Position numbers and translations under genes: made by a program | Shown here: piece by piece, positions 17,481 through 26,739 of the stretch | How the letters are laid out: every line of letters begins with the position of its first letter | How positions within the stretch are numbered: position 1 is the stretch's first letter | Notes under the pieces: generated by a model | The model's database searches: none | Seen by the model: the letters and a program-made list of their open reading frames with translations, nothing else | What the model was told of the DNA's origin: nothing | Assembly (NCBI GenBank): GCA_020634575.1 | Contig: JACKBM010000027.1 | Coordinates: 1-64,000 of the forward strand | DNA from: Ardenticatenales bacterium | GTDB taxonomy: Bacteria; Chloroflexota; Anaerolineae; Promineifilales; Promineifilaceae | Length of the DNA stretch: 64,000 nucleotides | Direction of reading: 5' to 3'

Positions 17481-19592
17481 ATGAAACGTATTTCCACCTT
17501 CCTCATGGGTTGCCTCCTGTTGGCGGCCATATTCACTCTGGTTGCCTGCAACCGCGATGAAGAGACTGTCGATGAACCGGCCGGTGAACTCCAGGCCGGC
17601 ACCGTCAAAATCCTGGTTGACCAGGCCGGCATGTATGCTGTCGATAAGGCCGCTCTGGCCGAGGCCGGCCTCAGCCTGGAGACGTTGGCCGCCGACAATC
17701 TGGCCCTCAGCCAGGGCGATCAGCCCATCCCCTTCCTGATTGATGGCGATCAGCTTATTTTCTACGGCGCCGCCCCGGATAACCGCTACACCGCCTACCG
17801 CCCCTACCTCCTGCGCAGCGGCGCCACGGGTACCCAGATCGCGGCAATGGCGAACAGCACAGACGCCGGTCCGCGCCTGAACCAGATCAACTACACCCTG
17901 TTGCTGGAACAGGAAAACGTCTATGTCAGCAACGCGCGCACCGAGGAAAATGAGGAAACCTGGTTCTGGCAGACAATCCGGCCGGAATCAACCGGCGTCC
18001 TCTCAGCCACCATCCCCTTTGTGGGCAGCGGCGCCGCCACCGCCACCGTGGAACTGTACGGTGCCACCTACAATGACAGTTCGGCCATTGATCACGATTT
18101 TGACCTGGTGATTAACGGCAACCGCGTAGGCACGATCGCCTGGGATGGGCAAACCTGGCAGCAGGGCAGTTTGGCGGTACCGGCCGGTACTCTCCACACT
18201 GGAACCAATGAGATCATCATCGACAACAGCGTCCCTGGCGCCGTCCTGATCGACACCATGCAGCTCAACTGGCTCCGTCTCGATATCGAAGTGCCCCCCA
18301 CAGCAGTAGATGATCGGCTGGAGGTCCACGGCGTAAGCGGCCTAGTCCCCATGAGTGGCTTTTCGGCCCCACCCAAAGTGTTTGACGTGAGCAACGCCAG
18401 CGAACCCATCCAAATCACGGGCTGGGATTTTGTCGGCGGCATTGCTGAGATCGGTATCGCCGACGGGCAAACGCTGCTGGCAGTTGGCCCCAACGGCTAT
18501 CGCGAGCCCGCCAGCATCACCGGCTTCCGGGCCAGCGACTGGCGCGCCACCAGCAACCAGGCCGATCTGCTCATCGTCACAACCGACCCGTTCATCCCGG
18601 CATTGGAACCGCTCGTTACCCAGCGTCAGGAACAGGGGCTGACTGTCGCTGTCGTCCCCCTGGCCGAAATCTACGATGAATTTGGCTACGGCCTGGAGAG
18701 CCCCGAAAGCATCCAGCAGTTTGTCCAATACGCCTACGAAAACTGGGCCGAGCCGGCCCCACGCTACCTCTTCCTGGTTGGCGATGCCAGCTATGATTAC
18801 CAGGGCTTCCTGGGGCCGGTGCCGGCCAGCAACGTGCCCTCGCTGATTGTGCCGGTCGCCTATAGCGGTGAAACCGTCAGTGATACCCGCCTGGCCGATG
18901 TTGACGGTGACATGAAGCCGGATCTGGCTGTGGGCCGCTGGCCCGTGAACAGCGCCGGTGAGGTTGAAGATCTCGTCGCCCGCACCCTGGCCTACGAAGC
19001 GGGCCAGGCCAGCGACCAGGCCATTTTCACGGCTGACGGCACCGAAGAACAGTTTGCCGTCATCAGCGACCGCTTCCTCGCCGCCAGCAACCTCGACAAT
19101 GAGCGCAGCCGCCGCCTCTATGGCGCCCCCGCTGACGAAGTCACCGACATCTGGAACGAAGGCGCCTGGCTGGTCACCTACACCGGCCACGGTAGCCTGG
19201 ACAAATGGGGCCGGGATGATGTCCTGAGCGAAGAGGCGCTTAGTGACCTGGATGAGGCTGATGTAGCCCCACCCATCGTCCTCCAGTTCACCTGCCTGAC
19301 TGGCTTTTTCGCCCATCCGTCCGTGCAATCCATCTCTGAGGCACTCCTGCTCAATGATGCCGGTCCGGTCCTATTGCTCGGCGCAACCAGCCTGACGCTC
19401 TCCTCCAGCCAGGAGCCGTTGGCGCTGGGCCTGCTCAACGAGCTGCAAAACCCGGCCAACGAACGCATCGGCGACGCCCTCCAGATCGCCAAAGCCGGCC
19501 TGGACGTCAGCAACGGCGGCATTCGCGAGGTCAGCGACACCTTCGGCCTCCTGGGCGATCCCAGTGCACTGATAATCCGGCCGGGCGGCTGA
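17481..19592 (+). CDS. Lipoprotein C25 (PorU-like) cysteine peptidase
   Basis: 703 residues counted from the ATG at 17481. That start gives a classic lipoprotein signal (FTLVAC, lipidated Cys23); the longer open frame upstream overlaps the previous gene and has no signal. The protein is therefore predicted to be lipid-anchored outside the membrane. The C25 domain fills the C-terminal half, with His570 in TYTGHGSLDKWG and Cys605 in QFTCLTGFF, followed by GPVLLLGATSLT. This resembles PorU, the C25 peptidase that acts as a sortase in type IX secretion. Together with the secreted C25 protein upstream it suggests a processing pair, which is inference. Confidence 0.85.
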   Translation: MKRISTFLMGCLLLAAIFTLVACNRDEETVDEPAGELQAGTVKILVDQAGMYAVDKAALAEAGLSLETLAADNLALSQGDQPIPFLIDGDQLIFYGAAPDNRYTAYRPYLLRSGATGTQIAAMANSTDAGPRLNQINYTLLLEQENVYVSNARTEENEETWFWQTIRPESTGVLSATIPFVGSGAATATVELYGATYNDSSAIDHDFDLVINGNRVGTIAWDGQTWQQGSLAVPAGTLHTGTNEIIIDNSVPGAVLIDTMQLNWLRLDIEVPPTAVDDRLEVHGVSGLVPMSGFSAPPKVFDVSNASEPIQITGWDFVGGIAEIGIADGQTLLAVGPNGYREPASITGFRASDWRATSNQADLLIVTTDPFIPALEPLVTQRQEQGLTVAVVPLAEIYDEFGYGLESPESIQQFVQYAYENWAEPAPRYLFLVGDASYDYQGFLGPVPASNVPSLIVPVAYSGETVSDTRLADVDGDMKPDLAVGRWPVNSAGEVEDLVARTLAYEAGQASDQAIFTADGTEEQFAVISDRFLAASNLDNERSRRLYGAPADEVTDIWNEGAWLVTYTGHGSLDKWGRDDVLSEEALSDLDEADVAPPIVLQFTCLTGFFAHPSVQSISEALLLNDAGPVLLLGATSLTLSSSQEPLALGLLNELQNPANERIGDALQIAKAGLDVSNGGIREVSDTFGLLGDPSALIIRPGG

Positions 19593-19618
19593 TGCTAACA
19601 GCCAGGAGGCAATGAATC

Positions 19619-20074
19619 ATGCAACTACTCGCAACAAAGCAGCGATTCAGATCCAATCTGCTTTCAGGTCTGCTTGGTGGCGCAGTTGGTGGCTTAATAT
19701 TTACCATCCTGACAATGCTGATAAGCCTCGGTTGGCAACCTTCACTTCATTCAGTTTTTCTACTAATATCCATGGTGCCCATCTATCTCTTTGGCGCTGT
19801 GATCGGAGGGATGATGGGCTGTTGCGCCGGTATTTTGCTTCCCATTGGCTATCGACAGGCGGGCATCACGGCTACAGCGAAGATGATACTCTTGACTGGG
19901 ATTTGCATAGGTCTTGTTTATCCCGTTGGCCTTATTCTGATAAATCTAGTCTTGATACCCGAAAACACAGCAGAAATTAGCGACGCTCTTGCCGCTATTC
20001 CGGCGGGCATCATCGCCGGCGCGATCGGTGGTTGGGTCGCCTGGAAAATTGCGGATCGGTCAGTCTCAGTTTAG
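19619..20074 (+). CDS. Small polytopic membrane protein of unknown function
   Basis: 151 residues with about four membrane spans, many Gly (GGAVGGLIFT, GAVIGGMMGCCAG, AGAIGGWVAW) and few charged residues. The family is not recognised. An AGGAGG stands 14 bases before the ATG at 19619; another ATG at 19612 opens a different frame with no membrane character. The gene is visibly richer in A/T than its neighbours, which may mean recent acquisition. It stands alone between the C25 lipoprotein and the glycan operon. Confidence 0.6.
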   Translation: MQLLATKQRFRSNLLSGLLGGAVGGLIFTILTMLISLGWQPSLHSVFLLISMVPIYLFGAVIGGMMGCCAGILLPIGYRQAGITATAKMILLTGICIGLVYPVGLILINLVLIPENTAEISDALAAIPAGIIAGAIGGWVAWKIADRSVSV

Positions 20075-20183
20075 CCGCAAGTTTCTCTGCGCCAAGATTA
20101 TCTAAACGGTGGCTAAACGCAGACTGAGTTAGCGATTTGAGGTTCGCCCCCCATCCCCTTTTCGCGTATTATTTGCCGCACAT

Positions 20184-21254
20184 GTGCAACCCCTTTGCTC
20201 TCGATCAGGAATTGTCTTGCTAGCCGACCAACCCGAACAGCCAGGTACCGACCTCATCGCCCCAGCTGAAACAGAAAAGAAAAACTGGCGGCGCTGGCTA
20301 CGCTGGTTGCTCAGCCTGGGCCTTACGGCGGTTACCATCTGGTACATCAGTCGGGATGTAGATCTGACCGAGGTGGGACAGTCGCTACGCGGAGCCGCCC
20401 TGGGCTGGGTTGTGTTGGGGTTGCTGATTATCGGCGTGACCGGGCTGGCCAAGGCGTGGCGCTGGCAGCAGCTTTTTTCGCCGCGCCAGGAGGCGCCGGC
20501 TTTTCGCCATTTGTTCTGGTCACTGTTGCTGGGGCAGTTCCTAAACCTGGCTCTATGGCGCTTCGGCGATCTGGCCCGGGTTTATGATTTGAACCAGCGG
20601 ACCGGCCGGTCCAAAACCCTCATCCTCAGCACCATCGTCGTCGAAAAAAGCCTCCACCTGCTCTTTGTCCTGCTGACACTGCTGCTCTTCCTGCCCTTCA
20701 TCGTCCTGCCCATGGTGCGCACGCCAGTCATAGCCACAACCTGGGTGGTAGTTCCCTTGCTGGCTGTTTTCTACTTGCTTGCCTTTCAGACCGATCTCAT
20801 CATTCGGCTCAGCAAAAAGGTCGGCGCCTGGCTGCCGGCGCCGCTGGAGGAACGGCTGCTGCGTATGGCCATCTCCGGGCTGGAGGGGTTGGCTGCCCTC
20901 AGAGACCGTCGGGCCGTGCTGTTGCTGCTCGTAAGCTCAGCGCTCATCGCGCTCCTGGAAATTGCCACCCCCTATGTCATCTTCTTTGCCTTCGACTTAC
21001 CCTTTGGCTTTGTCGAAGCCGCGCTTTTGAATATGGCCCTGGCCCTGGGTTTCGTTGCCCCCAGCACACCGCTCAAGATTGGCATCTTTGAATGGCTGAC
21101 CATCTTTGTCCTGCGCCAGTTTGCCGATCTGCCGGATTCGCTGGGGCTGAGCTACGCCCTGGTTTTCCACGGGGTTGTCATCCTGCCGACCGTTATCCTG
21201 GGCTTCATGGCCACGGTGCGCAGCCGCTGGCGCTGGCCCCGCTGGCCAGGTTGA
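20184..21254 (+). CDS. Flippase-like integral membrane protein (LPG-synthase TM / UPF0104 family)
   Basis: Up to 356 residues with a GTG start; a TTG at 20217 is an alternative. About eight membrane spans follow a short cytoplasmic leader. Landmarks of the family are WRWQQLF, ALWRFGDLARVYDLN, STIVVEKSLHLLFV and NMALALGFVAPSTPLKIGIFEW split over the later helices. Members resemble the membrane half of MprF and archaeal AglD and are linked to lipid or glycolipid handling. It heads a five-gene run of envelope-glycan genes spaced 2-17 bases apart. A TATTAT box at 20167-20172 is a candidate -10. A second family member is at 34240. Confidence 0.8.
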   Translation: MQPLCSRSGIVLLADQPEQPGTDLIAPAETEKKNWRRWLRWLLSLGLTAVTIWYISRDVDLTEVGQSLRGAALGWVVLGLLIIGVTGLAKAWRWQQLFSPRQEAPAFRHLFWSLLLGQFLNLALWRFGDLARVYDLNQRTGRSKTLILSTIVVEKSLHLLFVLLTLLLFLPFIVLPMVRTPVIATTWVVVPLLAVFYLLAFQTDLIIRLSKKVGAWLPAPLEERLLRMAISGLEGLAALRDRRAVLLLLVSSALIALLEIATPYVIFFAFDLPFGFVEAALLNMALALGFVAPSTPLKIGIFEWLTIFVLRQFADLPDSLGLSYALVFHGVVILPTVILGFMATVRSRWRWPRWPG

Positions 21255-21257
21255 CCC

Positions 21258-22325
21258 ATGTACACGGTCATCATCCCTGCCTACAATGCCGCCCGCACCA
21301 TCGGCGCTTGCCTGCAAGCGTTACAGCAGCAGACCCTTCCGGCCGATCAATTTGAAATCCTCGTCATTGACGATGGCTCAACCGATGACACGGGCGCTAT
21401 CGCCGCCAGCTACGGCGCCCGCGTCCTCCGCAAAGAGCGGGGTCGCCCCGCCGCCGCCCGCAACGCCGGCATCGCCGCCGCCCATGGCGACATCGTCTGC
21501 TTCACCGACGCTGACTGCGAGCCCCTGCCAGACTGGCTGGCGCAGATCGTCGCGCCCCTGTTGAGTGATAACACGATCGCCGGCAGCAAAGGGGTCTATC
21601 GCACCCGCCAGCGGGCCCCGATTGCCCGCTTTGTCCAGCTCGAGTATCAGGAGAAATATAGCCAGCTGGCCGGCCAGAGCGCCATCAACATGGTCGACAC
21701 CTATTCAGCCGCCTTCCGGCGCGATATCCTGCTGGCCCACGATGGCTTTGACACCCGTTTCCCCTACGCCGAAGATCGCGAGCTGGCCTACCGGCTGGCC
21801 GCCGCCGGCTGCAAATTTGCCTTCGCCCCGGCTGCGGCTGTCTACCATTTCCATGCCGCGACCCATTGGGCTTATCTGCGCAAAAAGATGGTCAATGGCT
21901 ACTGGGTCGCCCAGATCATGCGCCGTTTCCCGGAACAGGGGGTGGCGGACAAACATACGCCCCGGCTGCAAAAGCTCCAGATCGCTCTGGCCGGTCTTTT
22001 CCTGGGTAGCAGCCCGCTGGCGGCCCTGAGCAGCTTCTGGCTGGGCGGCTGGCCCTGGCTCCTGCCGGCGCTGCTGTTGTTGGCCTTCGCTGCCACCACA
22101 CCCCGCTTCCTGCGCCACACCTGGCAGCACGACCGGCCGATGATCTTCTTCGCCCCCTATCTGCTCCTTTTTCGCTCTATCGCCCTCGGCTGCGGCTACA
22201 TTTACGGCATCCTGGCGCCGCCGGACAGTCTGGAGCAGGAAACGGCCGGCGGCGCCGCCTCCCTGCTCACGTTGGGCCGCTTGCTCCTGCGAATGATCCG
22301 CTACTGGCTCAAGCCCACCCCCTGA
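21258..22325 (+). CDS. Glycosyltransferase family 2 with membrane tail
   Basis: 355 residues. The GT-A fold opens with TVIIPAYNAARTIGACLQAL, has the nucleotide-binding LVIDDGSTDDT, the run GRPAAARNAGI and the metal-binding FTDADCEP (DxD-like). The AEDRELAYRLA motif is typical of inverting GT2 enzymes. Two or more membrane spans near the C-terminus (about 240-285, 292-320) anchor it. It starts 3 bases after the flippase-like gene, so they are co-translated. The sugar donor cannot be told. Confidence 0.9.
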   Translation: MYTVIIPAYNAARTIGACLQALQQQTLPADQFEILVIDDGSTDDTGAIAASYGARVLRKERGRPAAARNAGIAAAHGDIVCFTDADCEPLPDWLAQIVAPLLSDNTIAGSKGVYRTRQRAPIARFVQLEYQEKYSQLAGQSAINMVDTYSAAFRRDILLAHDGFDTRFPYAEDRELAYRLAAAGCKFAFAPAAAVYHFHAATHWAYLRKKMVNGYWVAQIMRRFPEQGVADKHTPRLQKLQIALAGLFLGSSPLAALSSFWLGGWPWLLPALLLLAFAATTPRFLRHTWQHDRPMIFFAPYLLLFRSIALGCGYIYGILAPPDSLEQETAGGAASLLTLGRLLLRMIRYWLKPTP

Positions 22326-22327
22326 CC

Positions 22328-23716
22328 ATGGCCCGCGCAGCGAAACCCTGGCTGGCGCCAGCCGCCACATTTTGCCTCGCCCTCGGCCTCTACCTGCTCA
22401 CGCTGCAACCCGATATCAGCTGGGCCAACTATGGCGGCGACGGCGGTGAGCTGATAGCCGCCGCTGTCACCCTGGGGTTGCCCCACCCGCCCGGCTACCC
22501 GACCTACGTCTGGCTCGGCAAGCTGTTCAGCCTGTTGCCGCTGCTACCAATCGCCCGTCTTTTTCACCTGTTCTCAGCTTTGCTGGCGGCCGCGAGCGCG
22601 GCGACTGTCACAGCCACTATGGGCAACAGGAAAATGCATACAGCCGTGCTGGCGGGCCTTCTTGTGGCGACGGCGCCGCTCGTTTGGGGGCAGGCCGTGA
22701 TCGCCGAGGTCTACACCCTTAATCTGTTGGTTGTGTCTCTCTGGTTGTACTGGTGGTGGCGACGGCCGCAGGCCGGCGGCTGGCTGGGTTTCTGGGCCGG
22801 CTTGAGCCTGACGACCCATCTGACGTCGCTACTGCTTCTGCCGCTCACCTTCTGGCGCGTGCCGCGGGCGCAATGGGGCCGGCTGGGCGGCGCCATCCTG
22901 CTGGGGCTGACACCCTATCTAACTGTGCCCTGGCTGGGCCGGCCGGAGAGTGTGATCAGTTGGGGCGAACCACAGACGATATCCGGTTTCGCCTCGCTCA
23001 TCAGCGGCCGCCTCTACCAGCATCAGGTCCTTGCCCTGCCGCCGGCCGAATGGCTACTCCGGCTCGGCGCCTGGTGGCCCATTTTGCTGGCGCATGGCAT
23101 CCTGCTCGGCTGGTTCTTGCTTCCCTGGGTCTGGCGGCAAACGCCACCCGAAAACCGGCCGCCAATCTTGGCCCTCAGCCTGGCCGGCCTCGCCTATCTG
23201 GGCTACGCCTTTCTCTACGACAGTGCCGATGCCATCGTCTTTGCCCTGCCGGCCATCCCGCTCCTGAGCATACCATTAACAACCGTCTGGCAGCGCTGGC
23301 CCCGCGCCGCCTGGATGTTGCCCCTTCTGGCAGTTACGCTAAACTTTAGCTACCCTCCCATAAAGGGGCAGAGTGTTGAGCCGAATAACCTCCGCGCCGT
23401 GACCGTTCCAATTCTGGACAAGTTGCCAGCAGATACGCTTGTAACAACGCCGGGTGATCCAACGATTTTTACACTCTGGTACTTTCAACTTGCCGAAAAA
23501 CAGCGCCCGGACCTGATCATCGTCGACCAGAATCTCTTTGGTTTTGACTGGTACCGGGCCCGCTTGCAAAGACATTATCCTGAACTGAGAGGGTTGGGCG
23601 TGAACGATTGGCCCGCATTCCTGGCAGCAAACGAAACAGAGCGCGCCGTCTGCGCCATTGCCCTGGCATCTGACCAACCCCTCTTCTGCCCGAATCTATC
23701 TGATGTGGCGCCCTGA
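22328..23716 (+). CDS. DUF2723 family membrane glycosyltransferase (TMEM260-like)
   Basis: 462 residues with about ten membrane spans. The N-terminal DUF2723 signature is visible: LYLLTLQPDISWANYGGDGG, then AVTLGLPHPPGYPTYVWLGK. Eukaryotic TMEM260, in the same superfamily, transfers O-mannose to proteins from a lipid-linked sugar. The acidic residues in the first extracytoplasmic loop (the GGDGGE region) are in place. Its C-terminal 130 residues form a soluble extracytoplasmic part. It starts 2 bases after the GT2 gene. Protein O-glycosylation of the Thr/Pro-rich exported proteins in this window is a reasonable but untested role. Confidence 0.85.
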   Translation: MARAAKPWLAPAATFCLALGLYLLTLQPDISWANYGGDGGELIAAAVTLGLPHPPGYPTYVWLGKLFSLLPLLPIARLFHLFSALLAAASAATVTATMGNRKMHTAVLAGLLVATAPLVWGQAVIAEVYTLNLLVVSLWLYWWWRRPQAGGWLGFWAGLSLTTHLTSLLLLPLTFWRVPRAQWGRLGGAILLGLTPYLTVPWLGRPESVISWGEPQTISGFASLISGRLYQHQVLALPPAEWLLRLGAWWPILLAHGILLGWFLLPWVWRQTPPENRPPILALSLAGLAYLGYAFLYDSADAIVFALPAIPLLSIPLTTVWQRWPRAAWMLPLLAVTLNFSYPPIKGQSVEPNNLRAVTVPILDKLPADTLVTTPGDPTIFTLWYFQLAEKQRPDLIIVDQNLFGFDWYRARLQRHYPELRGLGVNDWPAFLAANETERAVCAIALASDQPLFCPNLSDVAP

Positions 23717-23733
23717 GCCGCGCCATCTTTCCT

Positions 23734-25704
23734 ATGAGTGCCTCCACCAAACGACGCCTTCCCCAATACATTCTTCTCGGCGGCCTGCTGCTCATTATCG
23801 TGGCCCTGCTCCTCAAGGGCTGGCGCATTTACCGGCTCGTCGATTCGCTGCAGGCGCGCCAGACTGAAGCAGAAGCGCTGTTGGCCGCCGGCCCTATGAA
23901 CGTTGAGCCGGCCGCGGCAGAATCACTGTTATTGGGCCTGCGCGAGGATGTGGTTGGACTGCAGGCGGAAGTCGGGCCATTCCTGCCGCTGGCCAGCCGG
24001 TTCGGCTGGCTGCCTAAGGTCGGTGGCCTGCTGGCCGTTTCGCCCCAACTCATGGAAATGGCGGATGCCGGCACGGCGGGCGCCCTCTTTGCCTTCAATG
24101 CCCTCGAACCCGCCCTGGCCATTGTTCAAAATAGCGGCGGCGGCCCGGCCAGCCTGCCTGCCCTCGTCGGCGTTGTCGCTGACGGCCAGGCCGACCTGAT
24201 CCAGGCCCAACTGGCGGTGGACCGCGTGACCGCCGCCCGCGCTGAAATTGACAATCTTGACGAATTACCCTGGCGCGTCCAGCAACTCTTCAAGCAGTTG
24301 GATGACAACCTGCCCCTGGCTCAGGACGGGCTGCGCGCCATCCAGCTTCTACCCGAGTTGATGGGTCAAAACGGCCGGCGCACCTATCTCATCCTGGCCC
24401 AGAACGAGGATGAGCTGCGCCCCAGCGGTGGCTTTATCAGCGGCGCCGGCCTCCTGACCGTCGAAGCTGGCAATATTGTGAGCATGGCGTTCCAGGACGC
24501 CAACTACGTCGACGATTTTGACAATAAAGATTACGGCCCTGCCCCGGAACCGCTGCTCAACTTCATGGGGCTCTATTACCTGCTCTTCCGCGATGCCAAC
24601 TGGTATGCCGATTTTCCCACTACCGCCCAATTGGCCATGGACCTCTACACCTACGGCCAGGACGTGCCGCTCGATGGCGTCATCGCCCTGGACAAACGGT
24701 TCGTTGAATTGCTCCTGACAGCTACCGGACCCGTTTTTGTGCCCGAACTGGATGCCACCATGCGCGCCAACAATGTCGTCGAGCTCATGCGGGAAGCGTG
24801 GGGCATACAGGAAGGCGAGGATGTGTCTGAATGGATCGTTTCCCGGAAAGAGTTCATTGGCCCCCTGGCCCTGGCCATCCGGGCCCAGTTGGAAAATAGC
24901 CTGGGCGAGTTGGACCCGGTGCAATTTGCCCAGATCATGGAAACAGCCATCGCCGAAAAGCATTTGCAGCTCTATTTTCGCGACCCGGCGACAGAAGCGA
25001 TTCTCACCGGCCTTGGCTGGGACAGCGCTATCGACCGGACACCGGCCGGAGATCTCCTGTTCCTCGTCGAGGCGAACCTGGGATATTCCAAGGTCAACCC
25101 GGCCATCGAGCGTCAGCTCAACTACACCGTTTTCCTGGACAACAACGGCGGCGGCAACGCCAGAACGACGGTTGAGTTCCGTCATCTCAGCCCGGAAAAT
25201 GGCAACGGCTGCGAACATTACAAGACCTATGCCGGCGGCCTGGCCTATAACGAACTGCTGGATGATTGTTACTGGGTCTATTTTCAGGTGTATGCCCCGG
25301 CCGGTAGCCTCCTCCAGCAAAGCTCGGTGCACCCCGTCGCCGCGACCGACCTCATCACCAATCTGGCCTGGCCGGGCCAGGCCACTGCGGTCACCGACCC
25401 GGTTACCGGCCTGAGCCTCTTTGCCAACTTCATGCTGCTGCACCGGGCGCAGACGCAAACGGCCTTTTTCCTGTATGCTCTGCCGGCCGGCGTAAGCCAG
25501 CATCTCGGCGATGGCGTCTGGCGCTATTCGCTGTTGGTCCAGAAACAGCCTGGCCTGGCGAACCTGCCCCTGCAAATTCAGGTGGTATTACCGGAGGGGA
25601 TGGCGCCATTAGCCTTGCCAGCCGGGGCCACTCAAGATGGCGATCTCATCACGCTCACCACGATTCTTACCCGCGACGAACGCTTTGAGTTCCTTTATCA
25701 ATAA
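23734..25704 (+). CDS. DUF4012 domain-containing exported protein
   Basis: 656 residues. One N-terminal membrane span (about 11-30) is followed by an alpha-helical region (35-200) and the DUF4012 core, with the family hallmark YLILAQNEDELRPSGGFISG and, later, DANYVDDFDNKDYGPAPEPL. The protein is predicted to face outside the membrane. DUF4012 has no known biochemistry but is repeatedly found beside glycosyltransferases and LytR-type genes. Here it lies 17 bases after the DUF2723 gene and 10 before an SH3 protein, in one operon. Confidence 0.88.
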   Translation: MSASTKRRLPQYILLGGLLLIIVALLLKGWRIYRLVDSLQARQTEAEALLAAGPMNVEPAAAESLLLGLREDVVGLQAEVGPFLPLASRFGWLPKVGGLLAVSPQLMEMADAGTAGALFAFNALEPALAIVQNSGGGPASLPALVGVVADGQADLIQAQLAVDRVTAARAEIDNLDELPWRVQQLFKQLDDNLPLAQDGLRAIQLLPELMGQNGRRTYLILAQNEDELRPSGGFISGAGLLTVEAGNIVSMAFQDANYVDDFDNKDYGPAPEPLLNFMGLYYLLFRDANWYADFPTTAQLAMDLYTYGQDVPLDGVIALDKRFVELLLTATGPVFVPELDATMRANNVVELMREAWGIQEGEDVSEWIVSRKEFIGPLALAIRAQLENSLGELDPVQFAQIMETAIAEKHLQLYFRDPATEAILTGLGWDSAIDRTPAGDLLFLVEANLGYSKVNPAIERQLNYTVFLDNNGGGNARTTVEFRHLSPENGNGCEHYKTYAGGLAYNELLDDCYWVYFQVYAPAGSLLQQSSVHPVAATDLITNLAWPGQATAVTDPVTGLSLFANFMLLHRAQTQTAFFLYALPAGVSQHLGDGVWRYSLLVQKQPGLANLPLQIQVVLPEGMAPLALPAGATQDGDLITLTTILTRDERFEFLYQ

Positions 25705-25714
25705 GAGTTGACCT

Positions 25715-26638
25715 ATGGCTAAATCTTTGCGCCTCTTTCTGATTTTTTTGATGCTCGGCCTATTGCTTGGCCTACTGGTGGTACCGGCCGGTGCCACCAA
25801 CCCGCTGCAGGATTGCGGTTTCACCATCCCCTGCCCGACGGATACGCCCAGCGGCGGCGGCGGTGGTGGCGGCACCAACCCAACCGAGACGCCGGTCGCC
25901 GGTGCAGCCACCGCTACCTCAGCCGTACCGACCGACGGGCCGCCCGCGCCAACCCCGCCCGGTGGCTATTTGCCGACGGCTGAGCCTTGCAGCCTGGCGC
26001 CCACGGTCACCTCGTTCACCAGCAACCTGAACGTCCGCGGCGGCCCCGGCACGGATTACCCATCGGTCTACCAGATGATTTATTTCGAGGTCCGCCCGAT
26101 TGTGGGTCGTTACCAATACGGTGACTGGTGGCAGATCCAGCTATTCGACGGCAACACCGGCTGGGTCAAAGACAGTGTCGTTCTGGTCAGCGGCTATACC
26201 GCCGCCGTCCCCATTGTGCCCGTTCCCGAACTCAATGGCGCCACACCAACCCCGGGCCCGGTCTGGGAACCAACACCCATCGTCGCCTGCAGCGACGTCG
26301 TCTTGCCCACGGCCACCAACACCCCGGCGCCAGACAGCACCGCGGTAACACCGACCAACACCGCCACCGCCACGGCATCTCCGGTCGCAGAAGAAGCTGA
26401 TGAAGAAGTCGCGGCGGCCGACACCGCCGTGCCGGCCACAGACACTCCCACCAGCGTCGCCCCGACGGCAACTGCGACGCCAGTCGCTACAGCGGCCCTA
26501 CCACCGGGCGAAGATGATTCCAGTGCCGGCGGGAGCAGCAATGGTCTGCTCATGGGCGGGGCGCTGATGATTGGCCTCGGTGTGGTGGGTTTCTTCCTGC
26601 TGGGCCGGCGCCGCTCAGAAAATTCGGCTGAAGCCTGA
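25715..26638 (+). CDS. Exported SH3-domain protein with C-terminal membrane anchor
   Basis: 307 residues. A signal peptide (1-28) is followed by a Gly/Thr/Pro linker, one bacterial SH3 domain (about 90-160; NLNVRGGPGTDYPSVYQMI, then WWQIQLFDGNTGWVKDSVV), a second long Thr/Pro/Ala linker with an acidic patch, and a final membrane helix (about 275-294) with RRR. Bacterial SH3 domains bind peptidoglycan peptides, so it probably tethers the envelope. It is the last gene of the glycan operon. Confidence 0.85.
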   Translation: MAKSLRLFLIFLMLGLLLGLLVVPAGATNPLQDCGFTIPCPTDTPSGGGGGGGTNPTETPVAGAATATSAVPTDGPPAPTPPGGYLPTAEPCSLAPTVTSFTSNLNVRGGPGTDYPSVYQMIYFEVRPIVGRYQYGDWWQIQLFDGNTGWVKDSVVLVSGYTAAVPIVPVPELNGATPTPGPVWEPTPIVACSDVVLPTATNTPAPDSTAVTPTNTATATASPVAEEADEEVAAADTAVPATDTPTSVAPTATATPVATAALPPGEDDSSAGGSSNGLLMGGALMIGLGVVGFFLLGRRRSENSAEA

Positions 26639-26739
26639 TACTGATTTGGCCGCTTCCAGCAGACTCTTACTTTTGTCTAACATTGCTTCCCTATTATGGG
26701 CAGGTCAAAATTGTGAAATCTGTTTCTTGAGAGGGGACA

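Noticed and set aside
12654..19592. Type IX secretion locus
   Set aside because: Only C25 peptidases are present; no Por/Spr channel genes and no T9SS C-terminal domain were recognised.
24349..25575. 408-codon minus-strand frame inside the DUF4012 gene
   Set aside because: Antisense shadow; the plus strand carries the DUF4012 hallmark and operon spacing.
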